Below are positions 1 to 9,027 of a stretch of DNA of 64,000 nt, piece by piece. Every line of letters starts with the position of its first letter. Positions within the stretch are counted from its first letter, which is position 1. Origin of the DNA: an uncultured Eisenbergiella sp. (lineage in GTDB: Bacteria; Bacillota; Clostridia; Lachnospirales; Lachnospiraceae); NCBI GenBank assembly GCA_947627215.1, contig CANQVD010000005.1, positions 62,001 to 126,000 on the forward strand, written 5' to 3'. A program made the position numbers and the translations under genes. The notes under the pieces were generated by a model, which saw nothing but the letters and a program-made list of their open reading frames with translations, made no database searches and had not been told where the DNA came from.

Positions 1-1928
1 ATCAGTGGGCAGCTCTGAACGACCGGGTGGAGGGCGCGGCGCCCAGCTATTGCATGCACAATTTCCGGGCGGCAGGCAGGCTCAACCGGGAGAAGAGGGA
101 GCAGGGAGCGGCCTTTGCGGAGCCGGTCTACACCTACCGCGGGTTTGAGGCGCTGCCGGAGGATCCGAAAAATCCGGATCCCGACCGGTTTTACGGTTTC
201 GTTTTTCAGGATACGGATTTTTCCAAATGGATCGAGGCGGTGGGCTATTCCCTGACCCAGCATCCGGACGCGGCGCTGGAAAAGGTGGCGGATGCGGCCA
301 TCGATCTGGTCTGCGAGGCCCAGCAGGAGGACGGCTATCTGGACACCTATTATATCATCAACGGTCGGGATAAGACCTTTTCCAATCTGCGGGACCACCA
401 CGAGCTGTATTGCTTCGGCCATCTGGCGGAGGGGGCCGCGGCCTATTATCAGGCCACCGGCAAGGATAAGTTGCTGAAGGCGGCCCTGCGGTTCGCGGAC
501 TATATCGACTCCCGTTTCGGTCCGGAGGAGGAAAAGATGAAGGGCTATCCCGGCCACGAGATCGCGGAAATGGCGCTGGTGCGGCTGCATGAGGTGACGG
601 GAGAGCGGAAATATCTGGAGCTGAGCCGGTTTTTCGTGGAGGAGCGGGGAAAACGTCCCTATTATTTCGATAAGGAACACCCGGAAGCGGTGGAGAAGGG
701 AAAAGAGGAAGAACAGCGCTATGCCTATCAGCAGGCCCATCTGCCGGTGCGTCTGCAGCATGAGGCCGTGGGGCATGCGGTGCGGGCCGTCTATCTGTAT
801 TCCGGCATGGCGGACGTGGCCCGGCTCACCGGGGATGAGAGTCTGTATGCGGCCTGCCGCGGGCTGTGGGACAGCATCGTAAAGGAAAAAATGTACATTA
901 CCGGCGGTGTGGGCGGCACAGCGGTGGGCGAGGCCTTTTCCTACCCGTACGATTTGCCCAACGATACGGCCTATGCGGAGACCTGCGCTTCCATCGGGCT
1001 GGTGTTTTTTGCCAGGAGAATGCTGCAGATCGCGCCGGATTCCCGGTACGCGGACGTGATGGAACGGGCGCTCTACAACGGCGTGCTCAGCGGCATGGCC
1101 CTGGACGGAAAGAGCTTTTTCTATGTGAATCCGCTGCAGTCCGATCCCACGGCATGCCGGAGGGACGAACGTAAGTCCCATGTGAAGCCGGTGCGGCAGA
1201 AGTGGTTTGGCTGCGCCTGCTGTCCGCCCAACCTGGCCAGGCTGGTGGAATCCGTCGGGGAATATGCCTATACGGAGAGCGATGACACGCTGTATGTGCA
1301 TCTGTATGTGGGCGGCGTGATGACCAAGCAGGTGGGGGAAAAACAGGTGGACGTCCGCATTGTTTCCCAGTTCCCCTGGGAGGGCGGCGTTCTGATCCAG
1401 GTGAGGGCCGACGGCGCGAAGGATTTTCGGCTGGCCCTGCGCATCCCGGACTGGTGCGGCCACTATGTGCTCAACGGCGTTGGTGCGAAGGAAGGGGAAG
1501 AAAAGGACGGCTATCTCTATATTCAGAAGGATTGGGGAGAAGAGGATGTTATTTCCCTGTATTTTCCCATGGAGGTCAGGCTGATGGAGGCGAATCCGCT
1601 GGTGCGGGAGGACATCGGAAAGGCGGCAGTGTGCCGGGGCCCTGTGGTCTATTGCCTGGAGGAGGCGGACAACGGGAAAAACCTGCATCTTCTGTCCCTT
1701 CTGCCGGATGCCCGCGCGGAGGTGACGGACGGGACCGTCTGCACGGAGCCGGTGAAGCGGATCTCGCTGCCCGGCCTTAGGCGCCTTCTGCCCGCGGAGG
1801 GCGGAGGCCTGTACCGCGCCTGGCAGCCGCCGCAGACGGAGCCGGTGACGCTGCAGTTCGTTCCCTATTATACCTGGGCCAACCGGGGAGAGAACGAGAT
1901 GCAGGTCTGGACGGACGCGGCGCGGTGA
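1..1928 (+). CDS. GH127-type beta-L-arabinofuranosidase, 5' end outside the window
   Basis: The frame is open from base 3, so the true start lies upstream; a GTG at 27 is internal. Product is a glycoside hydrolase of family GH127 (DUF1680), which removes terminal beta-L-arabinofuranose from plant glycans, probably in the cytoplasm since no signal peptide is visible. The sequence shows the N-terminal SYCMHNFR block, an (alpha/alpha)6-type body, a glutamate and cysteine in TAYAETC near 970-986, and GCACCPPN near 1209-1232. In the family reference enzyme the equivalent Glu and three Cys bind zinc and one Cys is the nucleophile, so the active site looks complete. About 640 residues are visible, close to full family length, so only a few dozen residues are missing. 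A related GH146 assignment cannot be excluded. Confidence 0.85.
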   Translation, partial: QWAALNDRVEGAAPSYCMHNFRAAGRLNREKREQGAAFAEPVYTYRGFEALPEDPKNPDPDRFYGFVFQDTDFSKWIEAVGYSLTQHPDAALEKVADAAIDLVCEAQQEDGYLDTYYIINGRDKTFSNLRDHHELYCFGHLAEGAAAYYQATGKDKLLKAALRFADYIDSRFGPEEEKMKGYPGHEIAEMALVRLHEVTGERKYLELSRFFVEERGKRPYYFDKEHPEAVEKGKEEEQRYAYQQAHLPVRLQHEAVGHAVRAVYLYSGMADVARLTGDESLYAACRGLWDSIVKEKMYITGGVGGTAVGEAFSYPYDLPNDTAYAETCASIGLVFFARRMLQIAPDSRYADVMERALYNGVLSGMALDGKSFFYVNPLQSDPTACRRDERKSHVKPVRQKWFGCACCPPNLARLVESVGEYAYTESDDTLYVHLYVGGVMTKQVGEKQVDVRIVSQFPWEGGVLIQVRADGAKDFRLALRIPDWCGHYVLNGVGAKEGEEKDGYLYIQKDWGEEDVISLYFPMEVRLMEANPLVREDIGKAAVCRGPVVYCLEEADNGKNLHLLSLLPDARAEVTDGTVCTEPVKRISLPGLRRLLPAEGGGLYRAWQPPQTEPVTLQFVPYYTWANRGENEMQVWTDAAR

Positions 1929-1944
1929 GGCGCGCTGCGGCCCT

Positions 1945-2838
1945 TCACTCCGGCCACAGCACCCGGCGCATGTCCTCCGGCAGCGGCGCGCGAAATTCCA
2001 TGGGCTGACCGGTGATGGGATGCGCGAAGGCCAGTCTGGCAGCGTGCAGCGCCTGGCGGCCGATGAATTCTATGTCGGGATTGTAAAGGGAGTCTCCGAT
2101 CAGGGGAAACCCAAGATATTTCATATGAATGCGGATCTGATGGGTGCGGCCTGTCTCCAGATGCAGGGAGAGCAGGCTGTGCCCGTTTCGTTCTTCCAGG
2201 ACCCGGTAGTGGGTGACGGCGGACTCCCCGTGCTCGAAGTCGATGGTGCGCTCGATGAGGGAGCCCTCCTTCCGGCCCAGCGGCGCGGTGATCGTGCCGG
2301 CGGGCGGCGTCACGGATCCCCGGACGATGCCTAAATATTCCCGCTCGATCTCCCGGCGTTTCACCATGACGGAGAGGATGCTGCCGCTGACCATATGCTT
2401 GGCGATGATGGTCAGGCCGGAGGTGTTGTGATCCAGCCGGTTGATGCAGCGAAAGACGAAGGGACAGTTCTGACGCGCAAAATAGCCCGCCGCCGCGTTG
2501 CCCAGAGAGTGCGTGTAGTTGCCCATGGAAGGGTGGATGGGCAGATCCGCAGGCTTATTGACGATCAACAGATCCTCGTCCTCATACAGGATGTCCAGCG
2601 GCATATCCACGGGCGGGATCTTCGCGGAGGATTCCATTTCCCGGATGTGTACGGTCAGCACATCCCCCGCGGAGACGGAGCGGACCATATAGGCGGGAGT
2701 GCCGTTCAGCAGAATGCTTTCGGGCATCTTTTTTAAATCCGTGATGTTGGCGGAGGAATATCCGTGACGTTTCAGAAACTGTGAAATGGTGATGCCGGAA
2801 TGCTCCGGTCCCACTTGATAAGTCAGTGTGCGTTCCAT
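1945..2838 (-). CDS. RluA-family RNA pseudouridine synthase
   Basis: Converts uridine to pseudouridine in rRNA or tRNA. The start at 2838 is chosen because GGAGG lies just upstream and the N-terminus then matches the family; an upstream ATG at 2925 would add 29 residues containing the terminator of the neighbouring operon. The 297-residue protein has an S4-like RNA-binding N-terminus (about 1-75) and the catalytic domain with INRLDHNTSGL, catalytic Asp about residue 136. It lies downstream of potD on the same strand but is separated by a strong terminator. The exact RNA target (RluC, RluD or a YjbO/YhcT-like paralogue) cannot be told from sequence. Confidence 0.88.
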   Translation of the reverse strand: MERTLTYQVGPEHSGITISQFLKRHGYSSANITDLKKMPESILLNGTPAYMVRSVSAGDVLTVHIREMESSAKIPPVDMPLDILYEDEDLLIVNKPADLPIHPSMGNYTHSLGNAAAGYFARQNCPFVFRCINRLDHNTSGLTIIAKHMVSGSILSVMVKRREIEREYLGIVRGSVTPPAGTITAPLGRKEGSLIERTIDFEHGESAVTHYRVLEERNGHSLLSLHLETGRTHQIRIHMKYLGFPLIGDSLYNPDIEFIGRQALHAARLAFAHPITGQPMEFRAPLPEDMRRVLWPE

Positions 2839-2860
2839 TTGGCCTCCGGTTTTTTTGTAT

Positions 2861-2895
2861 AAAAAGGTGAAAGCCCGCCGGTGAGACGGGCTTTC
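2861..2895 (-). terminator. Rho-independent terminator of the pot operon
   Basis: Reading the minus strand, a 9-bp stem (2887-2895 with 2869-2877, GAAAGCCCG/CGGGCTTTC) with a 9-nt loop is followed a few bases later by a run of five T (2865-2861). It lies just after the potD stop and before the pseudouridine synthase start. Confidence 0.75.
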
Positions 2896-2942
2896 GGGCT
2901 GATATACGGCGTTTCGGATGTGCATGTCACAGGGTTCCTGTT

Positions 2943-4073
2943 TTACTCAGACTTGACCTCTTTCCACATCTCGTTGTAGAGCTCGTCGCCCTCATCCCCC
3001 AGATAGGTGAAGGTTTCCAGGCTGTACTGGCTCAGATCCGGGAAGGCAATGGGGGAGTTCTTGATATCCTCGTCCTCGATCAGCTCTCTGGCGGCCTCGT
3101 TGGGCGTGGAGTAGGTGATGTATTCAAAATTCAGGAGCGCGATGTCGGGGCGGCACATGTAGTCGATGAACTTTTCGGCGTTTTCCAGGTTGGGCGCATT
3201 TTTGGGCACCACCCAGGAGTCGATCCAGACGTTGGTGCCCTCCTTGGGGATCACATACTCCAGATCGGGATTTTCCCGCTGGGTGTAGATGGCCTCGCCG
3301 GAGTAGATCACGCCCAGGGCGGCCTCATTGCCGATCATCTTGTCACGCACCTGGTCGATGACGTAGGCCTGTACCAGCGGTTTCTGCTCGATCAGCAGAT
3401 CTCTGGCCGCGGCCAGCTCATCGGGATCCAGCGTGTTCATGGAGCTGCCGTTTAAGCGCAGCGCCACCATGAAGGCATCACGGACGGAATCCTGCATCAG
3501 GATATTGTCGGCGTATTTTTCATCCCAGAGGATGGACCAGCTATCCACCACATCGTCCACCATGGTCTTGTTGTAAAGAATGCCCACGGTGCCCCAGCAG
3601 TAGGGGACGGAATACTTGTTGCCGGGATCGAACTGTTCGGACTGCTCCCAGTACTGCTGGCCGATGTTGGCTTTCGCGTTGGGGATGTGATCGAAGTTCA
3701 GCTCCTGCAGAAGATCGTTGTCGATCATTTTCTGGATCATATAGTCGGAAGGGCAGATCACGTCATACTTGGACGCGCCGGCCTCTACACGGGGATACAT
3801 GATCTCATTGGTTTCAAATTCGTCATAGATCACGGTAATGCCGGTCTCTTCCTCGAACATGTCGAGCACATCCGGGTCGATATATTCGCCCCAGTTGTAG
3901 ACGATCACTTCACCGCCGTCCGCATCCGCGGAAGCGCCGGAACCGTTCGCGCCCTCCGCGCCGGCGGAGGCGCCGTCCGATCCGCAGCCGCCCAGAAGAC
4001 CGGCAAGCAGCGCGGCGGAAAGGATCAGACCGGCAGATTTGCTGAAAAGAGTGGATACGAGATGTTTTTTCAT
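2943..4073 (-). CDS. potD: Spermidine/putrescine ABC transporter substrate-binding lipoprotein PotD
   Basis: Captures polyamines outside the membrane and hands them to PotBC. The 376-residue protein begins with a lipoprotein signal peptide whose lipobox LGGC places the lipid-modified Cys at about residue 30, followed by a Ser/Gly/Ala-rich linker and then the type II periplasmic-binding fold (VIVYNWGEYIDPDVLDMFEEE, typical of PotD/PotF at the start of the mature domain). Its start overlaps the potC stop by 4 bases (ATGA), so it is the last cistron of potABCD and translationally coupled. Confidence 0.93.
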   Translation of the reverse strand: MKKHLVSTLFSKSAGLILSAALLAGLLGGCGSDGASAGAEGANGSGASADADGGEVIVYNWGEYIDPDVLDMFEEETGITVIYDEFETNEIMYPRVEAGASKYDVICPSDYMIQKMIDNDLLQELNFDHIPNAKANIGQQYWEQSEQFDPGNKYSVPYCWGTVGILYNKTMVDDVVDSWSILWDEKYADNILMQDSVRDAFMVALRLNGSSMNTLDPDELAAARDLLIEQKPLVQAYVIDQVRDKMIGNEAALGVIYSGEAIYTQRENPDLEYVIPKEGTNVWIDSWVVPKNAPNLENAEKFIDYMCRPDIALLNFEYITYSTPNEAARELIEDEDIKNSPIAFPDLSQYSLETFTYLGDEGDELYNEMWKEVKSE

Positions 4074-4873
4074 AATGAACCTCCGTTCTGCCCTGAGGAT
4101 TGTTTCTCCTTTGACTTGGGCGTATAGTTGACCAGGATCAGGAGGATCAGGACGGTGACGAAGATCAGCGTCGAGAGCGCGTACATCTCGGGCTTGATCC
4201 CCTTCCGGACCTCCGTATATATTTTCGTGGAGAGGGTATCCACGCCGGGTCCCTTGGTGAAGTGGGTGATGATGAAGTCGTCCAGCGACATCGTGAAGGC
4301 CATCAGAAAGCCGGACAGGATGCCGGGGAGCAGATCGGGAAACACCACCCGGAAAAACGCCTGGACGCGGGAAGCGCCCAGATCCAGCGCCGCCTCATAG
4401 ACGCTGGGGTTGAGCCGCTTCATCCGCGGCATCACGCTTAAGATCACATACGGGATGTTGAAGGTGATGTGGGAGAGCAGGATCGTGCCGAGGCCGAATT
4501 TCACCCGCAGCGTGATGAACAAAAGCATCAGGGAGATGCCGGTGACGATCTCAGCGTTGAGCATCGGGATATTGGTGACGCTCATGAAGACCGCCCGGCT
4601 GCGCCGTCTCATGGCGCTGATGGACAGGGTGGCGACGGTGCCGATGAGGGTCGCGGCCACCGCGGAGACCACCGCGATCAGCAGAGTGTTGTAGAGCGCC
4701 TGCATGATGCTGCGGTTGGAGAAAAGCTCCGCATACCATTTGCCGGTGAAGCCGCCCCATTTGGCCCGGGTGCGGCTGTTGTTGAAGGAGAGCACCATCA
4801 GCGTGACGATGGGAGCGTACATGAAGATGAAGATCAGGCCGATATAGACCTTCTGCGCGCACTGCTTGATCAT
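4070..4873 (-). CDS. potC: Spermidine/putrescine ABC transporter permease PotC
   Basis: Inner-membrane permease subunit of the polyamine importer. The 267 residues contain about six hydrophobic segments and the EAA loop (EAALDLGASRVQAFFRVVFPDLLPGI, about residues 158-183) that docks on the ATPase PotA. It overlaps potB upstream and potD downstream by 4 bases each, so the three are translated as a coupled set. Confidence 0.93.
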   Translation of the reverse strand: MIKQCAQKVYIGLIFIFMYAPIVTLMVLSFNNSRTRAKWGGFTGKWYAELFSNRSIMQALYNTLLIAVVSAVAATLIGTVATLSISAMRRRSRAVFMSVTNIPMLNAEIVTGISLMLLFITLRVKFGLGTILLSHITFNIPYVILSVMPRMKRLNPSVYEAALDLGASRVQAFFRVVFPDLLPGILSGFLMAFTMSLDDFIITHFTKGPGVDTLSTKIYTEVRKGIKPEMYALSTLIFVTVLILLILVNYTPKSKEKQSSGQNGGSL

Positions 4874-5733
4874 AGGGCCGTTCCCTCCCCGTTCTTATCG
4901 AAAATGCCGGTCAGGACCATATTGAGGATGATGAAGATCATCAGCACGATGGACAGGCCGCTGCCCAGGTTCCAGTTGCTGGCCTGGGTGAACTCCTGCT
5001 CGATGACATTGCCGATGAGCAGGATCTTGCTGCCGCCCAGCAGGTTGCTGATGACGAAGGTGGTCAGCGCCGGGACGAACACCATGGTGATGCCGCTGAT
5101 GACGCCGGGAATGCTCAGCGGGAAGATGACACGCAGAAAGGTCTGCGTCCCGTTGGCGCCCAGGTCGTAGGCAGCGTTCACCACGTTGGGGTCGATCTTG
5201 GTCAGCGAGTTGTACAGGGGCAGCACCATGAAGGGCAGGAAGTTGTAGACCATGCCCAGGATGATGGCCGCCGGGGTGTTGATGATATTTAACGTCGGCA
5301 GGTGCAGAAACGTCAGCACGGAATTGATGACGCCGGTCTTTTCCAGGAGTGTCTGCCAGGCCAGGGTGCGCAGCAGGAAGTTCATCCACATGGGGAGGAT
5401 GAAGATCAGCACGATGAAGCTCTGCTGGCTCACGCTGCGCTTCGCCAGGATCATGGCCAGCGGATAGGCCAGGAGCAGGCACAGCGCGGTGCTGATCAGA
5501 GAGAGCAGCAGCGCCAGCCACAGCGCCTTGGAATGCTGGGCCGTGGTGATGGCGATGACGTTTTCCAGCGTGAAGGCGCCGGTCTTGTCCGTCAGCCCGT
5601 AGTAAAAGATCATCAAAAGCGGGATGATGATGAAAGCCAGCGCCCAGACCAGGTAGGGCGCGGTCATCAGCGTCTGATTGAAATAGACGATGCCGGGCGT
5701 TTCCGCCGGTTTTTTGTTCGTACCTTTATGCAT
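4870..5733 (-). CDS. potB: Spermidine/putrescine ABC transporter permease PotB
   Basis: Second permease of the polyamine importer. The 287-residue protein has six predicted membrane segments and an EAA-type loop ([25 protein letters not shown]). The ORF overlaps the end of potA by 8 bases and the start of potC by 4. The first 20 residues are hydrophilic, which is common for PotB. Confidence 0.92.
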   Translation of the reverse strand: MHKGTNKKPAETPGIVYFNQTLMTAPYLVWALAFIIIPLLMIFYYGLTDKTGAFTLENVIAITTAQHSKALWLALLLSLISTALCLLLAYPLAMILAKRSVSQQSFIVLIFILPMWMNFLLRTLAWQTLLEKTGVINSVLTFLHLPTLNIINTPAAIILGMVYNFLPFMVLPLYNSLTKIDPNVVNAAYDLGANGTQTFLRVIFPLSIPGVISGITMVFVPALTTFVISNLLGGSKILLIGNVIEQEFTQASNWNLGSGLSIVLMIFIILNMVLTGIFDKNGEGTAL

Positions 5734-6799
5734 CGAGCGCTACAGCCTCCTCGTCCTCCGAAGAGGGCTTGTTCATGATCTGAATATCGAAGGGATCCAC
5801 CCGGATGCCCACCTTCGTGCCCACCGGGAACATGTCGGTGGAGTGGACCAGCCATTCAAAGCCGTTGGCGGTGACCTCCATTTCGTAGTGGACGCCCTTG
5901 AAGATCAGATGGGTGACCACGCCGTCCAGCGTGCCCTCGCCGGGCTTCACCAGGTCCACGTCCTCCGGCCGGATCACCACGTCCACGGGCTGATCGGTGC
6001 CGAAGCCCTTATCCACGCAGGCGAAGCGTGCCCCCAGGATCTCCACCAGCTCGTCGCGGATCATGGTGGAGGCGATGATGTTGGAATCGCCGATGAAGTC
6101 GGCCACAAAGGCGTTCTCCGGCTCATTGTAGATCTTTTCCGGCGTGCCGATCTGCTGGATATAGCCCTGGTTCATGACCACGATGGTGTCGGACATGGTC
6201 AGCGCCTCCTCCTGATCGTGGGTCACATAGATGAATGTGATGCCCAGCTCGTTTTTCAGGCGGATCAGCTCGTACTGCATATCCTGGCGAAGCTTCAGAT
6301 CCAGCGCGCCCAGCGGTTCGTCCAGAAGCAGGAGCTTCGGCTCGTTGACGATGGCCCGGGCGATGGCGACACGCTGCTGCTGGCCGCCGCTTAAAGAGTC
6401 GGGCATGCGGTTCTCGAAGCCATCCAGGTTGACCAGCTTCAGGGCATATTTGATCTTGTCGTTGATATAGGCTTTGGTCTTTCCCCGGATCTTCAGGCCG
6501 AAGGCGATGTTCTCCGCGATGGTCATATGGGGAAAAAGCGCGTATTTCTGGAAGACGGTGTTCAGCTGCCGCTTGTTGGGCGGAAGGTTGGTGATGTCCT
6601 GCCCGTTGAAAAGGACGACGCCCTGATCGGGCTTTTCGAAGCCGCCGATGATGCGCAGCGTGGTGGTCTTGCCGCAGCCGCTGGGGCCCAAAAGCGTCAG
6701 GAATTCGTTCTCCCGGATATAGAGGTTCATATCGTCCAGGACGGTATTATCGCCGTAGCTCTTGGTGATGTGGGAAAGATCGATCAGTCTGGTGCTCAT
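5726..6799 (-). CDS. potA: Spermidine/putrescine ABC transporter ATPase PotA
   Basis: ATP-binding subunit that powers polyamine uptake. The 357-residue protein shows Walker A GPSGCGKT (about 38-45), signature [14 protein letters not shown], Walker B LLLLDEP, the switch histidine in VTHDQEEA, and a C-terminal TOBE regulatory domain (about 275-345). First transport gene of the operon; it follows the regulator gene by 117 bases. That gap contains a short inverted repeat (CAGTGT-3-ACACTG, 6815-6829) of unknown role. Confidence 0.95.
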   Translation of the reverse strand: MSTRLIDLSHITKSYGDNTVLDDMNLYIRENEFLTLLGPSGCGKTTTLRIIGGFEKPDQGVVLFNGQDITNLPPNKRQLNTVFQKYALFPHMTIAENIAFGLKIRGKTKAYINDKIKYALKLVNLDGFENRMPDSLSGGQQQRVAIARAIVNEPKLLLLDEPLGALDLKLRQDMQYELIRLKNELGITFIYVTHDQEEALTMSDTIVVMNQGYIQQIGTPEKIYNEPENAFVADFIGDSNIIASTMIRDELVEILGARFACVDKGFGTDQPVDVVIRPEDVDLVKPGEGTLDGVVTHLIFKGVHYEMEVTANGFEWLVHSTDMFPVGTKVGIRVDPFDIQIMNKPSSEDEEAVALDA

Positions 6800-6916
6800 T
6801 TGTAAAAACCCGTGCAGTGTGTGACACTGTCCTTCCTGATAATGATGGCGGGGCGTACAGATCCTGGGCCGATTTGCCGCCGTTCATTTGGCCGCCCGTT
6901 TGCCCCGCAGAGTCCG

Positions 6917-7456
6917 TCAGAAGCTGGGAGGGCTGGTGACCCAGATCAGGCTGGCTCCCGCTTTGGGGCCTGCCGTGACATAGTGGGTGGACCTGGGTGT
7001 GAAATAAAAGGACTCTCCTTTTTTGACCTTCCAGGTCTTCTTGCCTACATGGATCGTGATGCTGCCGGAGAGCACGTAGCCGAATTCCTCGCCCTCATGC
7101 GGATTGTCGGGATACGTGCTGCCGCCGGGCTGCAGCGTGACGCGGATCGGCTCCATGATGTTTTTCTGGGCGTTGGGGATGATCCATTCCGTGGTGTTCC
7201 GATATTCTTCGTCCACCTTTTCAAAGTAGTCATTCTCGCCGAAGACCACCTGCTCGTCATCCTCTTCACTGAAGAATTCCTTCAGATCCGTGCCCAGTGC
7301 CTGCAGGATATCCATCAGCGTGGCGATGGAAGGGGAGGTCAGATCCCGTTCCAACTGGGATATGAATCCCTTTGACAGCTCCGTCCGGTCTGCCAGCTCC
7401 TCCTGCGTCAGGTTCCTGCCGATCCGCAGTTCCTTTACCTTTGCTCCGATATTCAT
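6917..7456 (-). CDS. XRE-family regulator with C-terminal cupin, probable pot operon repressor
   Basis: Transcription factor of 179 residues: helix-turn-helix at about 7-60 (LTQEELADRTELSKGFISQLERD) and a cupin at about 108-175 (HEGEEFGYVLSGSITIHVG). This layout matches PuuR-like regulators that sense putrescine or related ligands and sit before potABCD in many Firmicutes. It is the first gene of the operon, expressed from a consensus promoter about 110 bases upstream, and three TTTAAAC-like half sites follow that promoter, so autorepression is likely. Ligand identity is inference. Confidence 0.85.
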   Translation of the reverse strand: MNIGAKVKELRIGRNLTQEELADRTELSKGFISQLERDLTSPSIATLMDILQALGTDLKEFFSEEDDEQVVFGENDYFEKVDEEYRNTTEWIIPNAQKNIMEPIRVTLQPGGSTYPDNPHEGEEFGYVLSGSITIHVGKKTWKVKKGESFYFTPRSTHYVTAGPKAGASLIWVTSPPSF

Positions 7457-7524
7457 GCTGAAATGTCCTTTGCGCGGTTCCTCCTGTACGGAAAGAAAAC
7501 CGCCGCCCCTGAAAAACAGAAATT

Positions 7525-7552
7525 TTAAACAAAAAGTTTAATAAAACTAAAC
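7525..7552 (-). promoter_or_regulatory. Candidate operator of the XRE-cupin regulator
   Basis: TTAAAC (7525-7530), 5-nt spacer, GTTTAA (7536-7541), then CTAAAC (7547-7552) form two overlapping inverted repeats. They begin about 10 bases downstream of the expected start point of the minus-strand promoter at 7569-7596, a position suited to repression by road-block. The assignment to this regulator is inferred from proximity. Confidence 0.5.
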
Positions 7553-7568
7553 AAACGCACTGCCCTTT

Positions 7569-7596
7569 ATTATAGCGGCTTTTCCGTGTATGTCAA
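7569..7596 (-). promoter_or_regulatory. Consensus sigma-A promoter of the XRE-potABCD operon
   Basis: On the minus strand, TTGACA (7596-7591), a 16-bp spacer and TATAAT (7574-7569). Both hexamers match consensus exactly. The expected start point is near 7562, giving a leader of about 105 bases that contains the putative operator. Confidence 0.8.
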
Positions 7597-7664
7597 TGGG
7601 AAAAATAAAAATATGTAAAATATGTAAAATTTCGTTCCGGCTTCCCCGGCATCCGAAGCCGGGG

Positions 7665-7693
7665 TTGCGCCGGGAAAAAAGAAATGATATGAT
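7665..7693 (+). promoter_or_regulatory. Candidate promoter of the lactonase-like gene
   Basis: TTGCGC (7665-7670), 17-bp spacer, TATGAT (7688-7693), about 40 bases before the ATG at 7732. A GC-rich inverted repeat (CCCCGGC/GCCGGGG, around 7643-7664) lies just upstream. Confidence 0.5.
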
Positions 7694-7731
7694 AGGGGCA
7701 GGGATTTTTCCCGGAAGGAAGGTGCGGTTTT

Positions 7732-8787
7732 ATGGCGTTGAACGAGCAGAAATACGTGGCCTATGTTTCCACATATACGATGGGGCATTCCCATGGGATT
7801 TCCATTTATGATGTGGATATGGAGAACGGCAGGTTCTCCTTAAAGGACAGGGTGGAGATCACCAATTCCTCCTACCTGTCGATTTCTCACAACCGGAAGC
7901 GGCTCTATTCCATCACCGATTTCGGCGTGGAATCCTATGAGATCCTGCCGGATGGCGGCCTTCGGACCATCAATCTGGCGGGCATCAACGGGATGCGGGG
8001 CCATTACCTGTCCACCGATTATGAGGATAAATTCCTTTTCGTGGCGGGCTGGCATGACGGCAAGATCACGGTGCTGCGCCTCCGGGAGGACGGCAGCGTG
8101 GGGGAGATCACGGACGAGGTGTTTCACAAGGGTCTGGGGAGCATCGCGGAGCGGAATTTCCGCCCCCATGTGAGCTGCGTGAAGATGACCCGGGACAACC
8201 GGTATCTGTGCGCCGCGGATATGGGGCTGGATCACACGAAGGTTTACCAACTGGATCATGCGACCGGGAAGCTGCGCCTGGCGGACGTGATCCGCAGCGA
8301 GCTGGAATCCGGGCCCAGCCACATCAAGTTCGGGAAGGACGGCAGTATCCTCTATATCGTCCATGAGCTGAAAAAGATCATCGATGTCTATACCTATCGG
8401 GAGGAAAACAACAATCCGTTTTTTGAAAAGATCCAGACGATCCCCACGGTGAACGACTACCATGCCACCGGGACGGCGGCCAGCGCGCTGAATCTGTCGG
8501 AGGATTTTTCCTATCTGGTCAGCTCCAACGCCGGGGACAACAGCGTGGTGATCTACCGGATCGATCCGGAGACGGGGCTGCTTTCCAAGATCCTCTGTCT
8601 GCCCATCAGCGGCGAGTATCCCAAGGATGCCGCACTGTTCCCGGACAACCGGCATCTGGTGTCTCTAAATCACGAGTCCAACACCATGACGTTTTTCACC
8701 GTGGATATGGAACGGGGCCTGATCGTCATGAACGGGAAGGAGATCCGGGTGGATCAGCCTAACTGTGTCATTTTCCATCGGCTTTAA
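7732..8787 (+). CDS. Beta-propeller protein of the lactonase (6-phosphogluconolactonase-like) family
   Basis: The 351-residue protein shows repeated blade patterns such as KFGKDGSILYIVHE, NLSEDFSYLVSSNAGDNSVVIYRID and GEYPKDAALFPDNRHLVSLNH, typical of the seven-bladed lactonase family (PF10282, YbhE/Pgl-like). Family members hydrolyse 6-phosphogluconolactone or remain uncharacterised; no pentose-phosphate genes are adjacent, so the substrate is open. No signal peptide, so cytoplasmic. Start is supported by AAGGAAGG 10 bases upstream. Monocistronic: own promoter and terminator. Confidence 0.75.
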   Translation: MALNEQKYVAYVSTYTMGHSHGISIYDVDMENGRFSLKDRVEITNSSYLSISHNRKRLYSITDFGVESYEILPDGGLRTINLAGINGMRGHYLSTDYEDKFLFVAGWHDGKITVLRLREDGSVGEITDEVFHKGLGSIAERNFRPHVSCVKMTRDNRYLCAADMGLDHTKVYQLDHATGKLRLADVIRSELESGPSHIKFGKDGSILYIVHELKKIIDVYTYREENNNPFFEKIQTIPTVNDYHATGTAASALNLSEDFSYLVSSNAGDNSVVIYRIDPETGLLSKILCLPISGEYPKDAALFPDNRHLVSLNHESNTMTFFTVDMERGLIVMNGKEIRVDQPNCVIFHRL

Positions 8788-8862
8788 AGGAATTGCCGCC
8801 GGCAGGAGCATCCGGGCGGACCGGTTTCGGAGGCTGTGGTGCATTCCTGTCGGAGCGAGACT

Positions 8863-8913
8863 GCGCAGCGCTTTTGGATTTCAGAACGAAGAAAATCCGC
8901 GCTGCGCGTTTTT
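8863..8913 (+). terminator. Rho-independent terminator after the lactonase-like gene
   Basis: GCGCAGCG (8863-8870) pairs with CGCTGCGC (8900-8907), with further pairing of GGATTT and AAATCC inside, followed by a T run at 8909-8913. Confidence 0.75.
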
Positions 8914-8933
8914 GTGCCGAATTGCATATGGTT

Positions 8934-8963
8934 TTGAATACCACTTCAAAAAGAGTTTATAAT
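8934..8963 (+). promoter_or_regulatory. Promoter of the degV-like gene
   Basis: TTGAAT (8934-8939), 18-bp spacer, TATAAT (8958-8963); about 65 bases upstream of the chosen start codon. Confidence 0.65.
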
Positions 8964-9027
8964 CAAATCATGCAAAAATATATTTACGACAAACGTTTTT
9001 TGCTGTATGATAGAGGAAGGAGGGTTT

